Assembly: GCA_037074705.1 (NCBI GenBank)
Contig: CM073591.1
Coordinates: 184,909,432 to 184,973,431 of the forward strand
Length of the DNA stretch: 64,000 bases
Source of the DNA: Zhengitettix transpicula
Lineage: Eukaryota > Arthropoda > Insecta > Orthoptera > Tetrigidae
Direction: 5' to 3'
Shown: piece by piece, positions 1 to 10,253 of the stretch
How the letters are laid out: each line of letters begins with the position of its first letter
Position numbering within the stretch: the stretch's first letter is position 1
Notes under the pieces: generated by a model
The model's database searches: none
What the model saw: the letters and a program-made list of their open reading frames with translations, nothing else
What the model was told of the DNA's origin: nothing
Made by a program: the position numbers and the translations under genes

Positions 1-265
1 CTGTTTTCAAGTTCTGCTTTCGTTTTTTGTCTATCAAACTGTTCATAATTTTGTTATATAATTACATTTATCGTATGTATGTTTCATTAAGTTGTATATA
101 ACCAATTACTTTCATAAAGAAAAGAAATATTTCGTCAACTTAAGCAAAACAATACAACTGATAAGCTCTGTCGATTCGAGATAAGTAGATCAACAATGTT
201 CGGACAGAACATAATTTTTGTAAGGGGCGCAAACAGAAGAATGGAGTCCAGTCATTTATCATCCA

Positions 266-752
266 TTCTTCCATCTTCTATTAAATAATATTGTCTGTAT
301 GTGTGCATGTATGCGTGTGTGTGTGTGTGTGTGTGTGTATGCTCCGCGCTCGTGGAGCAAATTTCACCCAATTTCGTACAAGTGTGCTTTGCAACCAGGA
401 AACTAACACTGTGGGTGTGAGGCACGTCTACCACACCACGGAGCGCGGGTGGAAATATTCAAACATGCTGAAACGGCCGATATTTACGTGGAATAAATAT
501 TTGTCGGGGTCAAAGCCACTGATAGAATTTCTACAGATGTTATCTGTGTATAATTTCAACCCCTTACAACGGGGAAAGGGAGCACCGTTCGGAGTGGGGG
601 CGGAAGGGCGTTAGAAGAAATTAACGGAAATACAACCCGAGATTGGAGTCAAAATCGGAATTTTGGATGTCGCTGACATTTAACTTGCCGTTTTATCATC
701 GCAAACGGCTTATATAAATAAATACCCGGGTAACGACGGGCACCCTGCTAGA
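266..752 (+). repeat. Family C interspersed repeat, copy 1
   Basis: The block starts with a (GT)n run at 314-338 and ends with CCCGGGTAACGACGGGCACCC, close to the CCGGCGTTGC-type motif common at the ends of arthropod interspersed repeats. Middle segments recur near 5370, 34430, 52990 and 53400 in the same orientation and near 1045 and 29081 inverted. Shared landmarks are a GGAAACNAACACTG stretch, AACGGCCGATATT, and TTCAACCCCTTAC followed by a G-rich block. The small open frame at 291-614 reads through the repeat and is not a gene. The superfamily is unknown; a LINE-mobilised or RTE-like tail is the best guess. Confidence 0.6.
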
Positions 753-1044
753 ATGAAATGAAATGAAAATCAAAATTATCCGACAATATTGATTTTAATG
801 GCCAAATAATTCAGATTAAAAAGTTTAATAAACCAATTACAAATCTTCGTACAAATTTGTTATCAGAACCTCTACGAATTAGTTTGCATGCAGTGCAAAG
901 ATGACTCATAATGAATAGGTCCTAGTGTCTAACAAATTTGTATGACAAAAACCATACCAACAGTTCTAAAATACACAACAAATTCTCTTCATAAATTTCT
1001 TGTATCTCTAAAAAACTGTATGCTTAATTAAGTTATATTATAAG

Positions 1045-1450
1045 ACTAGCTCGATGCCCGGCGATTACCATGTTGTCATATTTAACCTCAGCGATTCGAC
1101 TCTATTCTCGGTTTGTATTGCTTTTTTTTTTGAAAAACTCCTCCACCCCACAAAAGGGTGCTCTCCTATGGCTAAAGTAGATGAAATTATACACTAAAAA
1201 TAACGGGAGAAACACTATCAATCTCCTATGATACCGAAAATTATTTATCCGACACAAATAACGGAAGTTTGAGCGTGTTTGAAAATTTTAACTCCCGTCA
1301 ACCCCCTCCCCTAAAGGTGGTAGACGTGTCTTACACCAACAGTGTTTGTTTCCGGTCAGAAAGGAACAAACATACAAAATTTGGTCTAAAGTACTCCACG
1401 CGTTTAGATTTCTATGCGTGACATACACACACACCCACAGGCAATTTTAT
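1045..1450 (-). repeat. Family C interspersed repeat, copy 2 (inverted)
   Basis: Read on the minus strand, this carries the family C landmarks: CA-rich head at 1424-1440, a GGAAACAAACACTG stretch near 1340, a G-rich block near 1300, and the CCGGGC end near 1055. It faces copy 1 in inverted orientation about 290 bp away. It is visibly diverged from copy 1. Confidence 0.5.
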
Positions 1451-1458
1451 TTATTGGA

Positions 1459-2069
1459 CTATCTGGGTGCCCGGCGTTGCTCGTGTACTTATTTATATAA
1501 ACTCGAAAAAGTATTTAATTGAATACTTAAATATATTTCTTGAGTATTTCAGGATATAATCGTCACTCAGTCTTCATACATTACGAAATATTACATTGAT
1601 GAAATTGTTAGCTAGACTCAGATCTAATACAGCGCGAAAATTAACTTACATTTTCCCCAAGGATGGTAAAGTAATTCGTATTCTTCTTTATTATGATTCG
1701 ATGGAATATTGCTGTATAAAATTATACTTTTTATTTAAAAAAATATTTCTGCTTTATTTCATTCCTAATAAAGGAGATATTTCCTTTGTTCGTTGCGTAG
1801 TAACGTCTTTCTCTCGCGTGACGTCATTGTCTCTTGGCGCGCAGTAATTTAATATTTAATGATCACGGTTTTTAATTATAATTCTTTCCACCTTTATGCT
1901 AGTCGTTTCTCACCCTCACATTACCGTTTCTCGTGTTTTGAAGAATTTGTGTACCAATTTTTGTTGCAATCTATCCACGCTTTTAAATTTGTATAAAGAA
2001 CAACGTAAATACATACATACATACATACATACATACATACATACATACATACAAATATACATCCTTTTT

Positions 2070-2080
<11 letters not shown>
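1459..2080 (+). repeat. Family R interspersed repeat, copy 1
   Basis: The copy begins at TGGGTGCCCGGCGTTGCTCG and ends with an (ATAC)n array (2008-2053) followed by TTTTTTATTATATA. A very similar full copy lies at 50380-51010, and more diverged 5'-shortened copies at about 4281-4752 and 54125-54676. A common 3' tail with variable 5' extents is the pattern expected from LINE-type target-primed insertion. The conserved middle includes TCTCGCGTGACGTCATTG and GGCGCGCAGTAATTTA. No long open frame is present; the 1596-1847 frame is incidental. Confidence 0.65.

Positions 2081-2105
<25 letters not shown>
2073..2105. repeat. (TA)n microsatellite
   Basis: Uninterrupted TA dinucleotides directly follow the 3' tail of family R copy 1. 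They may be part of the tail or the pre-existing target. Confidence 0.9.
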
Positions 2106-2108
<3 letters not shown>

Positions 2109-2994
2109 TGTGAGTTTGTATACAAATTTGGAAAGTTTTATATAATGTGTACTAATATGTAATATATACATTATACAGATTTATGGTATGTTATCTGATC
2201 ATTGGTTCCTTACCTATCTAAATAAGATAGAGGTCCATTAGAATAATTAACAACCTCAAGCCAAAAACCAGTTGTGGGAGCTACTTCATAAAATTGAGGA
2301 TCATGGGCCTACCTAATATATAATTATTCACTGACAGCTACTTAGAAACCAAAAAAAAAGATCAAATTTAACAATGAAAGGCATACTACAATACACGACA
2401 ATGCCAGGATATGCACAAATATTATGTAACAACCTAAATATATATTAAATGTGTATTAACGTTTCATACAAAACTATATATAACAAGCTTTACACTTTAC
2501 TTAAAATGTTCGTCTTTTATTATATGTACAAAAATAAATTAAACATATTCCTAGTGTTATTATTCTCTTTTCCTATATATAGCAACATATTTGTCTGTAC
2601 TGTGGAATCATTTATCAGCTATATTACTTATAACTATGTATCAATTAACATTTATCAGCTGGATTACTTATGACTATTTCCCAACTTTTTATGTACTTGT
2701 GACAAAAATAGTTTTTATTGTAAAAAATAACCTGATTTAGAATCAAAATTTTAGAAGTCTTTTAAATCATTGGATAGAAATAAGCGAAATACGTAGGCAT
2801 ATATATTATTTAAAGACTTAATATGCAGTAAATTGTATTAACCAAATATCAAAATTTGGCTCACAATTAACATAAATATTTTTATTTTGTTGCAATACAG
2901 AAGTTTGTTTATCACAATTATTCCCAAATTTGGATAATTTTTCAGACTGAAAATAGTACTAAAAGTTGCTCATAAATTGAATATATATATATAT
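2106..2994. other. AT-rich stretch, no recognised gene
   Basis: No coding region or known repeat is recognised. A short imperfect direct repeat of about 28 bp occurs at 2610 and 2650 (period about 41 bp, core ATTTATCAGCT). Open frames here are short and low-complexity. Confidence 0.5.
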
Positions 2995-3908
2995 TGTAAT
3001 GATTAATTATAAGTGATTTGGTTTAATCGGCCCACGTTGAGTCGCCAATTTGTAATGATTGAAGAAAAGATCTTAATTGAACAAATGAATTGCTCCACGT
3101 TGTGGAAGCCAAAATGTAAATTAACTGACGGCTTAATTAACAAACAAAATTTATTTAATTAATGATACAATTAATTTGTCCTGCGTTGGCACGCCAAAAT
3201 ATAATAATTACAAAAAATTAACAAACAATGTTTTATTTATAATTAGTTGGGCCTTCGAAGTAATTTATATTTATATTTACGCAATCATAGAATTTATAAA
3301 TTAAGAAATTAACAATCAAAACCAAAACGAGACGAACTAAATCTGACGAATACCTTTAACTATCGTTTACAAACTTAATTAACTTGGTTTCTACTTACTA
3401 AATGTTCGGCTGGTTCCAGACTTAGATCCCTGGGCTCGGGCTCACAATTTATGCTAATAGACCATAAAACACTGACTCTACACTTGATTGTCAAACACAC
3501 GGTCGTAGTTATTGAATTTTTCTCCGGGAACTGGATCTGCTGCACCTCCGGATCATTAGTCAGACATATGCTTACACATTGTCTTTATGTGGAAATGATG
3601 ATCTCAGTACACGTAGGAATCTTAATGTGGCGCTAAATATTTGATTACTCTTTGCAGTTTTTTTACAAAGTATCTCGCTGTCCAAACTTTATACTTGGAT
3701 TCTAAAAAAACTTGTAACTTTCTCTGGCCACGCTGTTCGTTCTCTGCTCACAGATTCTGATTTCCTCACGCGACCACAACAACCGACCAATTGCCTTCAG
3801 ACAGTCCAAGCGACTCACGACAAAGCTATCCTACCTATTGTCGTCTTTGAAGAATCGGTATCGCTAACAATACAATTATTAAATCATTACTGGCCTCTAA
3901 TTATTATT

Positions 3909-3911
<3 letters not shown>
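2995..3911 (-). repeat. LTR-like unit E1 with three primer-binding-site-like boxes
   Basis: The unit has TGTAATGATT at its left edge and ATTATTACA at its right edge, with (TA)n on both sides. On the minus strand the LTR-like body runs from 3911 to about 3203. It is followed by three successive boxes resembling a Gypsy-type primer-binding site, at 3181-3196, 3094-3111 and 3031-3047 (forms of TGGCG..CAACGTGG). Each follows, or lies near, an ATTACA or TTTACA end. A tract near 3340-3365 matches the TCTGACG...CGTTTACA region shared with the units at 11192, 46905 and 49227. No gag or pol sequence is visible. I infer a solo LTR-like remnant with reiterated 3' ends. Confidence 0.55.

Positions 3912-3978
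<67 letters not shown>
3911..3978. repeat. Compound (TA)n(TG)n microsatellite
   Basis: A TA run to 3939 passes directly into TG repeats to 3978. It abuts the outer end of LTR-like unit E1. Confidence 0.95.
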
Positions 3979-3979
<1 letters not shown>

Positions 3980-4280
3980 TTGAGTATTTAGAGATATACG
4001 TTACACGAAGTACAATTAATTGTACTTTTAATTCAAATTTAAATGTTCCCAGTTCCGCACAAACTTTCGTACGATAGTGCATTAAATGAACAATTACATT
4101 TATTGGGCTAAAGAAGAAAAAACTTTTATACCTCTTCAGGAATACTTTAATATTTATTAGTACCTTTTACAACACTTATTATCTCCTGGAAAATGTTGCA
4201 GTATATAATAGGACTTTATGGACAGACGTATACAATTAAAATTTAATGGAACTCCGTCATCATACATATTTTGCATTTAA
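3979..4280. other. AT-rich stretch, no recognised gene
   Basis: Nothing recognisable beyond AT-rich sequence. Confidence 0.5.
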
Positions 4281-4752
4281 AACGCAGAATGTAAATAAAT
4301 AGTCGCCATATTTGAAAATTATAGATAGTGACGAAAAATATGTTTAGAACTCATTTTCCGCAAGGAACATAAAGTATTTCGTATGGTTTTTTATTATCAT
4401 TCGATGCAGTCTTGCTATATGTAATTGTTATTTTTATTCAATCAAAATATTTCTGTTTTACTTGATTACGAGATTATGTCGCATAAATGTCTCATTTGTC
4501 TCGCGCGCCAACGTATTTCACGTCACGGTCTATTGACGCGCAGTAATTTAGACAAAATTATCACATATATTTAATTTTAATTCTTTCCACCATTATACTG
4601 AGGGTTATTTACCTCCCTCACTAGTTTCCCGTGTTTTAAAGAATATGTATACCAATTTTTGTTGAAATCTGTCCACGCGTTTAAATCAGTATTGAGATTA
4701 ACGTACATACATACATAAATACAAATGTACACGCTTTTTTATTATATAGATA
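4281..4752 (+). repeat. Family R interspersed repeat, copy 3 (5'-shortened, diverged)
   Basis: Shares with family R the CATTTTCCGCAAGGA stretch near 4350, a GACGCGCAGTAATTTA stretch near 4534, the TTTGTTGAAATCTGTCCACGCG stretch near 4660, a short catacataca array near 4704, and the tail TTTTTTATTATATAGAT at about 4734-4751. The CCGGCGTTGC head is absent. Confidence 0.6.
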
Positions 4753-5369
4753 GATTTGATATATACTTTTTTTGAAAATATTGTTGTGTTTGTTAGAAAA
4801 AATATTTGATTATGGTATTTTTTGGTTTGGAGATTCAACGGCTCATCCACGTGTCATTAGAGGCGTGCATTTTTATTTTATGATTGGGAATATTGCGAAG
4901 ATCGGATACAGCCAGTGTTAAATTCCGAATACGAGCTATAAACAGAGTTTTGAATTGACAGGTTTCACCTTGGAGCAGTTTTCTACGTGGAAGAAACGGA
5001 CCTGTGGTTCTTAGGAGTGATCGAGATAGTCGAAGAGGACGAACTGTCATTCCTGTATCACGGATTTCCTGAGCTTATTTGGACCCGGCTTGGAATTATC
5101 GTGAGAGGTGGTACAGAGGTGATCTGTAGTATCCATGTACGAGCCTGCTTGCTGTGTGAGGCTTCTCCAGACCATTGCTCACTTCTGTGGAGTGAGTCGT
5201 GAAGCCAAAATATATGCTAAATACCAGTCCAAAAACACAAGCTCATACCAATTTCAATGTTTTCTGCTGTTAAATATTTTCATTTAGCCATTTTATGCAC
5301 AATAGAATCCAACCATCACTGATTTTAAAAAAATAGTGAAATTATCCCATCACACCTTGTAGAGAAAGA
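4753..5369. other. Unassigned stretch with a small unrecognised open frame
   Basis: An open frame of 71 codons at 4987-5202 (+) reads through moderately GC-rich sequence, overlapped by a 71-codon frame on the other strand at 4835-5050. Neither resembles a family I know, neither has splice or promoter context I can defend, and both may be transposon remnants. Confidence 0.3.
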
Positions 5370-5600
5370 GGAAACATTCCAGGGAGCAAACATTTAAAAC
5401 ATGCTAAAACGGCCGATATTACCGTCTAATAATTAGTTTTCTGGATCGATGAGATTAAGTTTCACCTTCAGACGTTTTTAGTGTATAATTTCAACCCCTT
5501 ACAGAAGTGAAAGTCAGCTTCACTAGGGGTATGTTACATAAAATAATTCGGAACAACCGAGATTGGTTACAGGGTTACTGAAAGCAATGACTTTAATTTT
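5370..5600 (+). repeat. Family C interspersed repeat, copy 3 (partial)
   Basis: Contains ATGCTAAAACGGCCGATATT near 5401 and the TATAATTTCAACCCCTTACAG stretch near 5484, as in copies 1 and 5. The head and the CCGGC end are missing. Confidence 0.5.
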
Positions 5601-5758
5601 GACATTCACTATGTCAGTTAAATTGTGCTTTAATTAACCTGACGAAAGAAGAAATGTTTCCGGTAACTTCATTTTGTCAGTCATTTGGATAATTTTTATA
5701 TATTATATTTTAAAACTGACATATTACATAGAAGGCAGTATTTCTCGACGCAAAGAAT

Positions 5759-5833
5759 GAATAAAATCTTCTAACCGAGTGAACAATTGTATAAAATTGC
5801 TCACTCGCTTAGAAGCCCGAGAAGATTTTATTC
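5759..5833. repeat. 75-bp near-palindrome
   Basis: The outer 13-14 bp arms (5759-5772 and 5821-5833) are exact complements. Inner segments containing CGAGTGA and TCACTCG also pair, giving a long interrupted hairpin. No known element is recognised. Confidence 0.6.
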
Positions 5834-5912
5834 TGAAATTGTTTTTATTTCTTCTACAATATTCAACTTGAGTTATCGTCAGTTTCTATCTATTAATTAT
5901 ATATATATATAT

Positions 5913-6538
5913 TGTAGTGAATAACAACCTTAAGTGGCCGCCCGTGTGTCCGCGGACCTGAGTAGGAATACATTAAACGCGCACGTGTTTCTGCCCGAGA
6001 AGGCCAAAAGTAATCGAGGGTACAGCACCCTTTTTTTGCATCGTTTAGGGGGGCTGAGTACGAATAAATACTCCGAGCCCGGGTGAAAGAAGGACAGACG
6101 CAGGCAGACTGTGAGAGTGAAGGCTGAAAGTGGAGTGAGAGGGTGGAGAATTTGGAGAGCGGGAAGAAACAAAGGTTTTGAAGGACATCCGTCGCGGGGA
6201 AGCAGGAAGAAGATGGGCTGCTCACGACGAGACGAGTGACCCACTGCAAGTCGGCTGACGCCACAAGTAAAGTAAGCATCACAATTTTTGTAAAGTGCCT
6301 TCAAAAGTAGAATTTTTTTACACAGTGCGGAAATAAACTCTGTTCTTGAATAGCTACCGAACCGCCCACATTACCCTGTTGAGAAGGAGGACTTAATAAC
6401 CAAGCCGGAGCTAATTTTAATTTTTTTTTGCAGACCTATGTATATCTGCTGGCGCCCAATAATATTTTTTTAAATATATTTTTGTATTTTCTTGTAATAA
6501 AGTTTATTTTTTATAATTAGTAATAAAGGCAAATCATT

Positions 6539-6541
<3 letters not shown>
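5913..6541 (+). repeat. LTR-like unit E2
   Basis: Begins TGTAGTGAATAACA after (TA)n and ends AAATCATTACA before (TA)n. Inside are AATAAA-type polyadenylation signals (near 6330 and 6496) and GGCGCCCAATAA near 6452, which resembles the start of a Gypsy primer-binding site. An inverted homologue lies at 6637-7236. Overlapping minus-strand frames of 124-129 codons fall entirely in the repeat and have no recognisable domain. Confidence 0.55.

Positions 6542-6577
<36 letters not shown>
6542..6577. repeat. (TA)n microsatellite
   Basis: TA run directly after unit E2. Confidence 0.95.
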
Positions 6578-6579
<2 letters not shown>

Positions 6580-6636
6580 CACAGAGACTATTGGGATCCC
6601 GATGCGTTAAACGACCATATTTCTGAAAGAATATAT

Positions 6637-7233
6637 TGTAATGATTAGACTTTATTACAATATATATAAAAAAAATTTATTTCATAAAAAATACATTAAA
6701 AAAATTGATTGAGCGCCAGCAGATATATATAATCTGCAAAAAATAACAATAATTAGCTCCTTCCCTACAAGGTAATGTGGGCGGCTCGGTAGCTATTCAT
6801 GAACAGAGCTTAGTTTCGTACTGTTTAAAAAATCTTTTACTTCTAAAGGCACTTTACCTTAATGGTGACCCTTACTTTAACTTATGGCGTCAGTCGATTT
6901 GCAGCGGATCACTGGTCTTGTAGCAGCCCACGATCTCCTTCTTCGGCCTCCCGCGATGGACGTCTCTCCAAAACTTTTGTTCCTTACAGCTCGCCAAATT
7001 TTCCACCCTCTCGCCTCTGTCACTCCACTTTCAGTCCTCCCTCACTTCTCTGCCTGTCTCTCTCACCCGGGTGCGGAGTATATATCCTTACTCCGCCCCC
7101 CCCCCCAAAACGATGCAAAAAAAAGGGACGAATACCCTCGGCTTCTTGGGGCCTCTCGGGCTCAAGTGGCTGTTTAATTAATTCCTTCTCAGGCCCGCGG
7201 ACAAAGAGCGGCCACTTACCGATGTTGTTCACT

Positions 7234-7236
<3 letters not shown>
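6637..7236 (-). repeat. LTR-like unit E3, inverted homologue of E2
   Basis: On the minus strand it starts TGTAGTGAACAACA (at 7236) and ends TAATCATTACA (at 6637). Landmarks run in the same order as in E2: the CCCGCGGAC block, a GCATCGTTT block with a poly-purine run, the ACGCCATAAGTTAAAGTAAG region, TTCATGAATAGCTACCGA, and GGCGCTCAATCAA near 6710. A 19-nt palindromic segment GCAGA..TCTGC near 6718-6737 sits just before the GGCGC box. A small internal TGTAATG...TTATTACA segment (6637-6659) suggests nested ends. Confidence 0.55.

Positions 7237-7294
<58 letters not shown>
7237..7294. repeat. (TA)29 microsatellite
   Basis: 58 bp of uninterrupted AT dinucleotides lie exactly between the ends of two LTR-like units (E3 on the left, E4 on the right). 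Confidence 0.97.
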
Positions 7295-7297
<3 letters not shown>

Positions 7298-8144
7298 AGA
7301 GATTACAAATATGTAATGAAATATTAATAAATTGTGTCGTTAATTTTTGTCGGCGTAACATTTCTACGAATTCTTGTCGTGAAAGCTTATATAAGACGCT
7401 CAGAAAGAGAGTGTTTGGGAGCCTGTGGAGACAGTAAAAACTTTGATATTCATGCAAATATACACTTACTCAGATTTTCAAAGAAAGAGTGTGTTTGGGA
7501 GCCTGCGGAGAACTCAGATATTCAGTGAGCAGGGTGTGTTTTTGGAGGTCTTGACGAAGCAGTCAAAGTACAGTACAGTCAGAGAGCAACGTGTGTTGTG
7601 AGAAACAGTCAGTCAAAGGTGGCCGAATTCAGTAAACATCACCATCTTTTATATTAAAGATATTCACAGCAACTGATTGAAAGAATGCGAATTCAGCGAA
7701 GTAGAAAGGCGTCCAAAGTATTGGAAACTGAGACGAGAATAAAATTAGTGCTATGGCCTGTCTATGAAATTTAGTGTTCTATAAAATTAAATAATCACAT
7801 GTGCACAAACCAGAGCAGCTCTAAAAAATGGTATGTAAAAACCAAACTGTATTCTGTAAACCTTTACCGCCAGATTTATATAACTGCCGGTTTAGACAAA
7901 TTTTCAGATACTTAATAGTTTTTGTTATAAAATTTTGTTTTTGTAAATTTAAATTCATTTTTACTGTCTTTATTAGAGGATGATAAGCGGCCTGAAAGTT
8001 AGATTCTCATAAATGCTGAGGCATATAAAATGTAAATTAAACAAAGATCAAATTTGTCAAACAAATAATTTTTGTTATCTTTCAAAATATTGACTTTCTT
8101 TCGATTTCCTTCCTTGTTAAATTTAATTAAATGTGTTTACTACA
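7295..8144 (+). repeat. LTR-like unit E4 (TGTAG...CTACA)
   Basis: The unit begins TGTAGAGATTAC and ends GTTTACTACA, so the two ends are short inverted repeats, as in LTRs. The repeated GTGTTTGGGAGCCTG motif near 7408 and 7490 is shared with E5 and the E8 remnant. It is followed at 8151-8170 by a primer-binding-site-like box (TGGCTCTCCAACGTGGGAC). No internal coding region follows, so it is at most a 5' LTR plus leader. Confidence 0.6.
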
Positions 8145-8286
8145 TTATTTGGCTCTCCAACGTGGGACATCTGTTTTATTATCTTTTGAATATTACGATA
8201 TATGTACCGAAAAACTGCCAATTGTATTTGTTTCCCCTTTAATGCTGCTATTTATATACATATATATACTCACACACACACACACA

Positions 8287-8318
<32 letters not shown>
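8145..8318 (+). repeat. PBS-like box, palindrome half and (CA)n/(TA)n tract
   Basis: Contains the primer-binding-site-like box after E4. A segment at about 8218-8262 (TGTATTTGTTTCCCC... then TATATACATAT) matches one arm of the hairpin at 10174-10253. After it come (CA)n at 8271-8287 and (TA)n at 8289-8318. Confidence 0.5.
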
Positions 8319-8324
<6 letters not shown>

Positions 8325-9090
8325 TACCTTAACTCTCCACGTTGGAGCGTCAAATTGTAATTTGATTTTTAAATTAAGAAATTAAAAGTTAAAATAATAG
8401 GATATTAAATGAAAAATCAGAATTCAAAATATAAAACAAATTTAATTTCTGACGAAAATTATTATTTACATTAGGTTTACAATTAATAATTTTTTTTTAC
8501 TTTACATTCCCATTAGCTGTTCATCTGGGGCTCGATCTCACTCAATTATTGTTACACACCTCGCAGACAGGCCATCTTTCACTGAATTTAATGTGGTTGT
8601 AGTTTTCAGACACAAAGAACTTCCTGGTCTTTACAGTTGATAACGTTGTTTTTAAATCTTTGATAGTTGTATAAATATGCCAATGGACAAATACTTTAGC
8701 TTGTCGACTCGTTGTTCATAACCCCGGGACTTAAGTATTTTATGTATCTACTGCCTCTATATACTTGCTTGAATATAGTAACAGGAACTTTGAATCAGGT
8801 TCGTTTTCCTGGTCCAATTAATTCTCAATTACATTCTCCTCAAAAACACAACCTTCCGCCTTCCTGGTCCAAGCAACTCTCTGATTATTTCTAGTTCTGA
8901 CAAACACACTCCTCAGCCTCCCAAAACACTCAAACTTTCCGCGCGTCTAGCCATGCCTTCTCGACAATTCAACTTTAGCAAGCAGACATTATAGGATCCA
9001 TATTCTTGTACACAATTGTTATAATTTACGCCGCCGAAAATGAAAATCGTAAAATTTTGTTGATTAAAGAATTATATGTATTTAATTGTC

Positions 9091-9094
<4 letters not shown>
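8319..9094 (-). repeat. LTR-like unit E5 with PBS-like box
   Basis: On the minus strand the body runs from TGTGACAATT at 9094 to AAATTACA at 8356. It is followed by TTTGACGCTCCAACGTGGAG (8334-8355), a primer-binding-site-like box. It shares the GGGAGGCTGAGG/GAGTGTGTTTG region with E4. It ends against (TA)n at both sides. Confidence 0.55.

Positions 9095-9135
<41 letters not shown>
9095..9135. repeat. (TA)n microsatellite
   Basis: TA run exactly between the ends of units E5 and E6. Confidence 0.95.
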
Positions 9136-9138
<3 letters not shown>

Positions 9139-10111
9139 AGCAATAGTTAATTAGGCCATTAATTGTTTCGTCATAATTTGAATTGTTTGAATAGATGAAT
9201 GTTAGCGGTATGAGAGAGCAAAGCGACAATGAGCGGCGAGCTCTGTTGCTTTGATTAAAAGCCAAATAATGGCGATTGCGCGCACAAAAGTAAAGGCAGT
9301 CTTCAGTCGACAGTCAAAGTCTACGATCCACCACGAGAGCAGACACATTAAAACAAATTTTCTCCGAGATACATAGCAGTTCGGTCCAAATAGATAAACG
9401 AAACAGTAAAAGTTTAAAATCTGCAAATCGTGTGTTCCAGTAAGCAAGCAGATAGTTGTACAGAGAGATTTTCCAACAACTAGCAAACATTGAAGCAAGG
9501 GTTGCTTCATTATAAAAAATCGAACAATTTTGCACTGAGGGAAACCGACATCTGATAGCTGACCAATTAGAGGATCATCCGAGGTTCCTGAGAGCTGATG
9601 CGTGCATTTAGACGAAGTGTAAAATCTGTGAGTAAATTAGAATCAGTGTAAAAATTTTCATTTATAGTGTAGTGTTGGACATACAAATGAAAGCTGGTAC
9701 CAGTCGGACATTCCGTAAGTAACCAAAATTTTAATAAAATCTGTAAACGATAACTAAAAGGATAAAGTCAGATTTCGTTCACTTTTCATTTCAATCAAGT
9801 TAATTTCTTTACATTTAGCTTTCTTTCATTTATCGACTTATTGTTTTTAGGTAAATTTTAAACTGAATTGTTAATCAGATTATTAAATGATTTTCTCTGT
9901 TAATTATCAAACCCAGTTAAGGCCCTGAGAGAAGAGATCTTAAATTTGATTGTAATTGTTTTTAATTTTTGGAAGCCACAAATTGATAATAAATTATTTT
10001 ATTTGTTAATTTTTTGATATTCATTTCATTTAAATAACCGTTCATTTAATTATTACATTAAATGGCACCACAACGTGGGGCAAATTAAACGATTAAAATA
10101 GTTGTTTATTT

Positions 10112-10113
<2 letters not shown>
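9136..10113 (+). repeat. LTR-like unit E6 with the best PBS-like box
   Basis: The LTR-like body is 9136-10057 (TGTAGCAATAG ... TTATTACA, 922 bp). It is followed after 5 nt by TGGCACCACAACGTGGGGC at 10063-10081. That box is very close to the tRNA-complementary primer site of many Ty3/Gypsy elements. About 30 bp later the unit stops at (TA)n. A CCCAGTTAAGGCCCTGAGA region near 9912 and a CATAGCAGTTCGGTCC motif near 9372 are shared with E9. E7 and E13 are inverted relatives. Confidence 0.65.

Positions 10114-10157
<44 letters not shown>
10114..10157. repeat. (TA)n microsatellite
   Basis: TA run following unit E6. Confidence 0.95.
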
Positions 10158-10165
<8 letters not shown>

Positions 10166-10173
10166 CAGTTAGA

Positions 10174-10253
10174 GTGCATTTGTTTCCCATTTAACATTAT
10201 TATTTTATATACGTATATAAAATAACAGAATGTAAATGGGGGAACAAATACAC
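10174..10253. repeat. 80-bp hairpin element
   Basis: Arms 10174-10212 and 10213-10253 are near-complements meeting at TATAC|GTATA with essentially no loop. One arm recurs near 8218-8262. It could be a tiny foldback element or the end of a larger one. Confidence 0.6.

Noticed and set aside
291..614. 107-codon open frame on the plus strand
   Set aside because: It reads through a GT microsatellite and family C repeat sequence; other copies of the repeat do not keep the frame.
2008..2053. CRISPR or other spaced repeat array
   Set aside because: Direct repeats here are simple-sequence arrays without unique spacers; no cas-like genes exist and the DNA is eukaryotic.
1896..2171. Open frames with HTYIHTYIHTY or YIYIYI runs
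   Set aside because: They are translations of (ATAC)n and (TA)n microsatellites. The same applies to frames at 3897-4082, 8131-8385 and 50797-50994.
5893..7457. Several 97-145 codon frames
   Set aside because: They lie within the paired LTR-like units E2 and E3, overlap each other on both strands, and show no domain.
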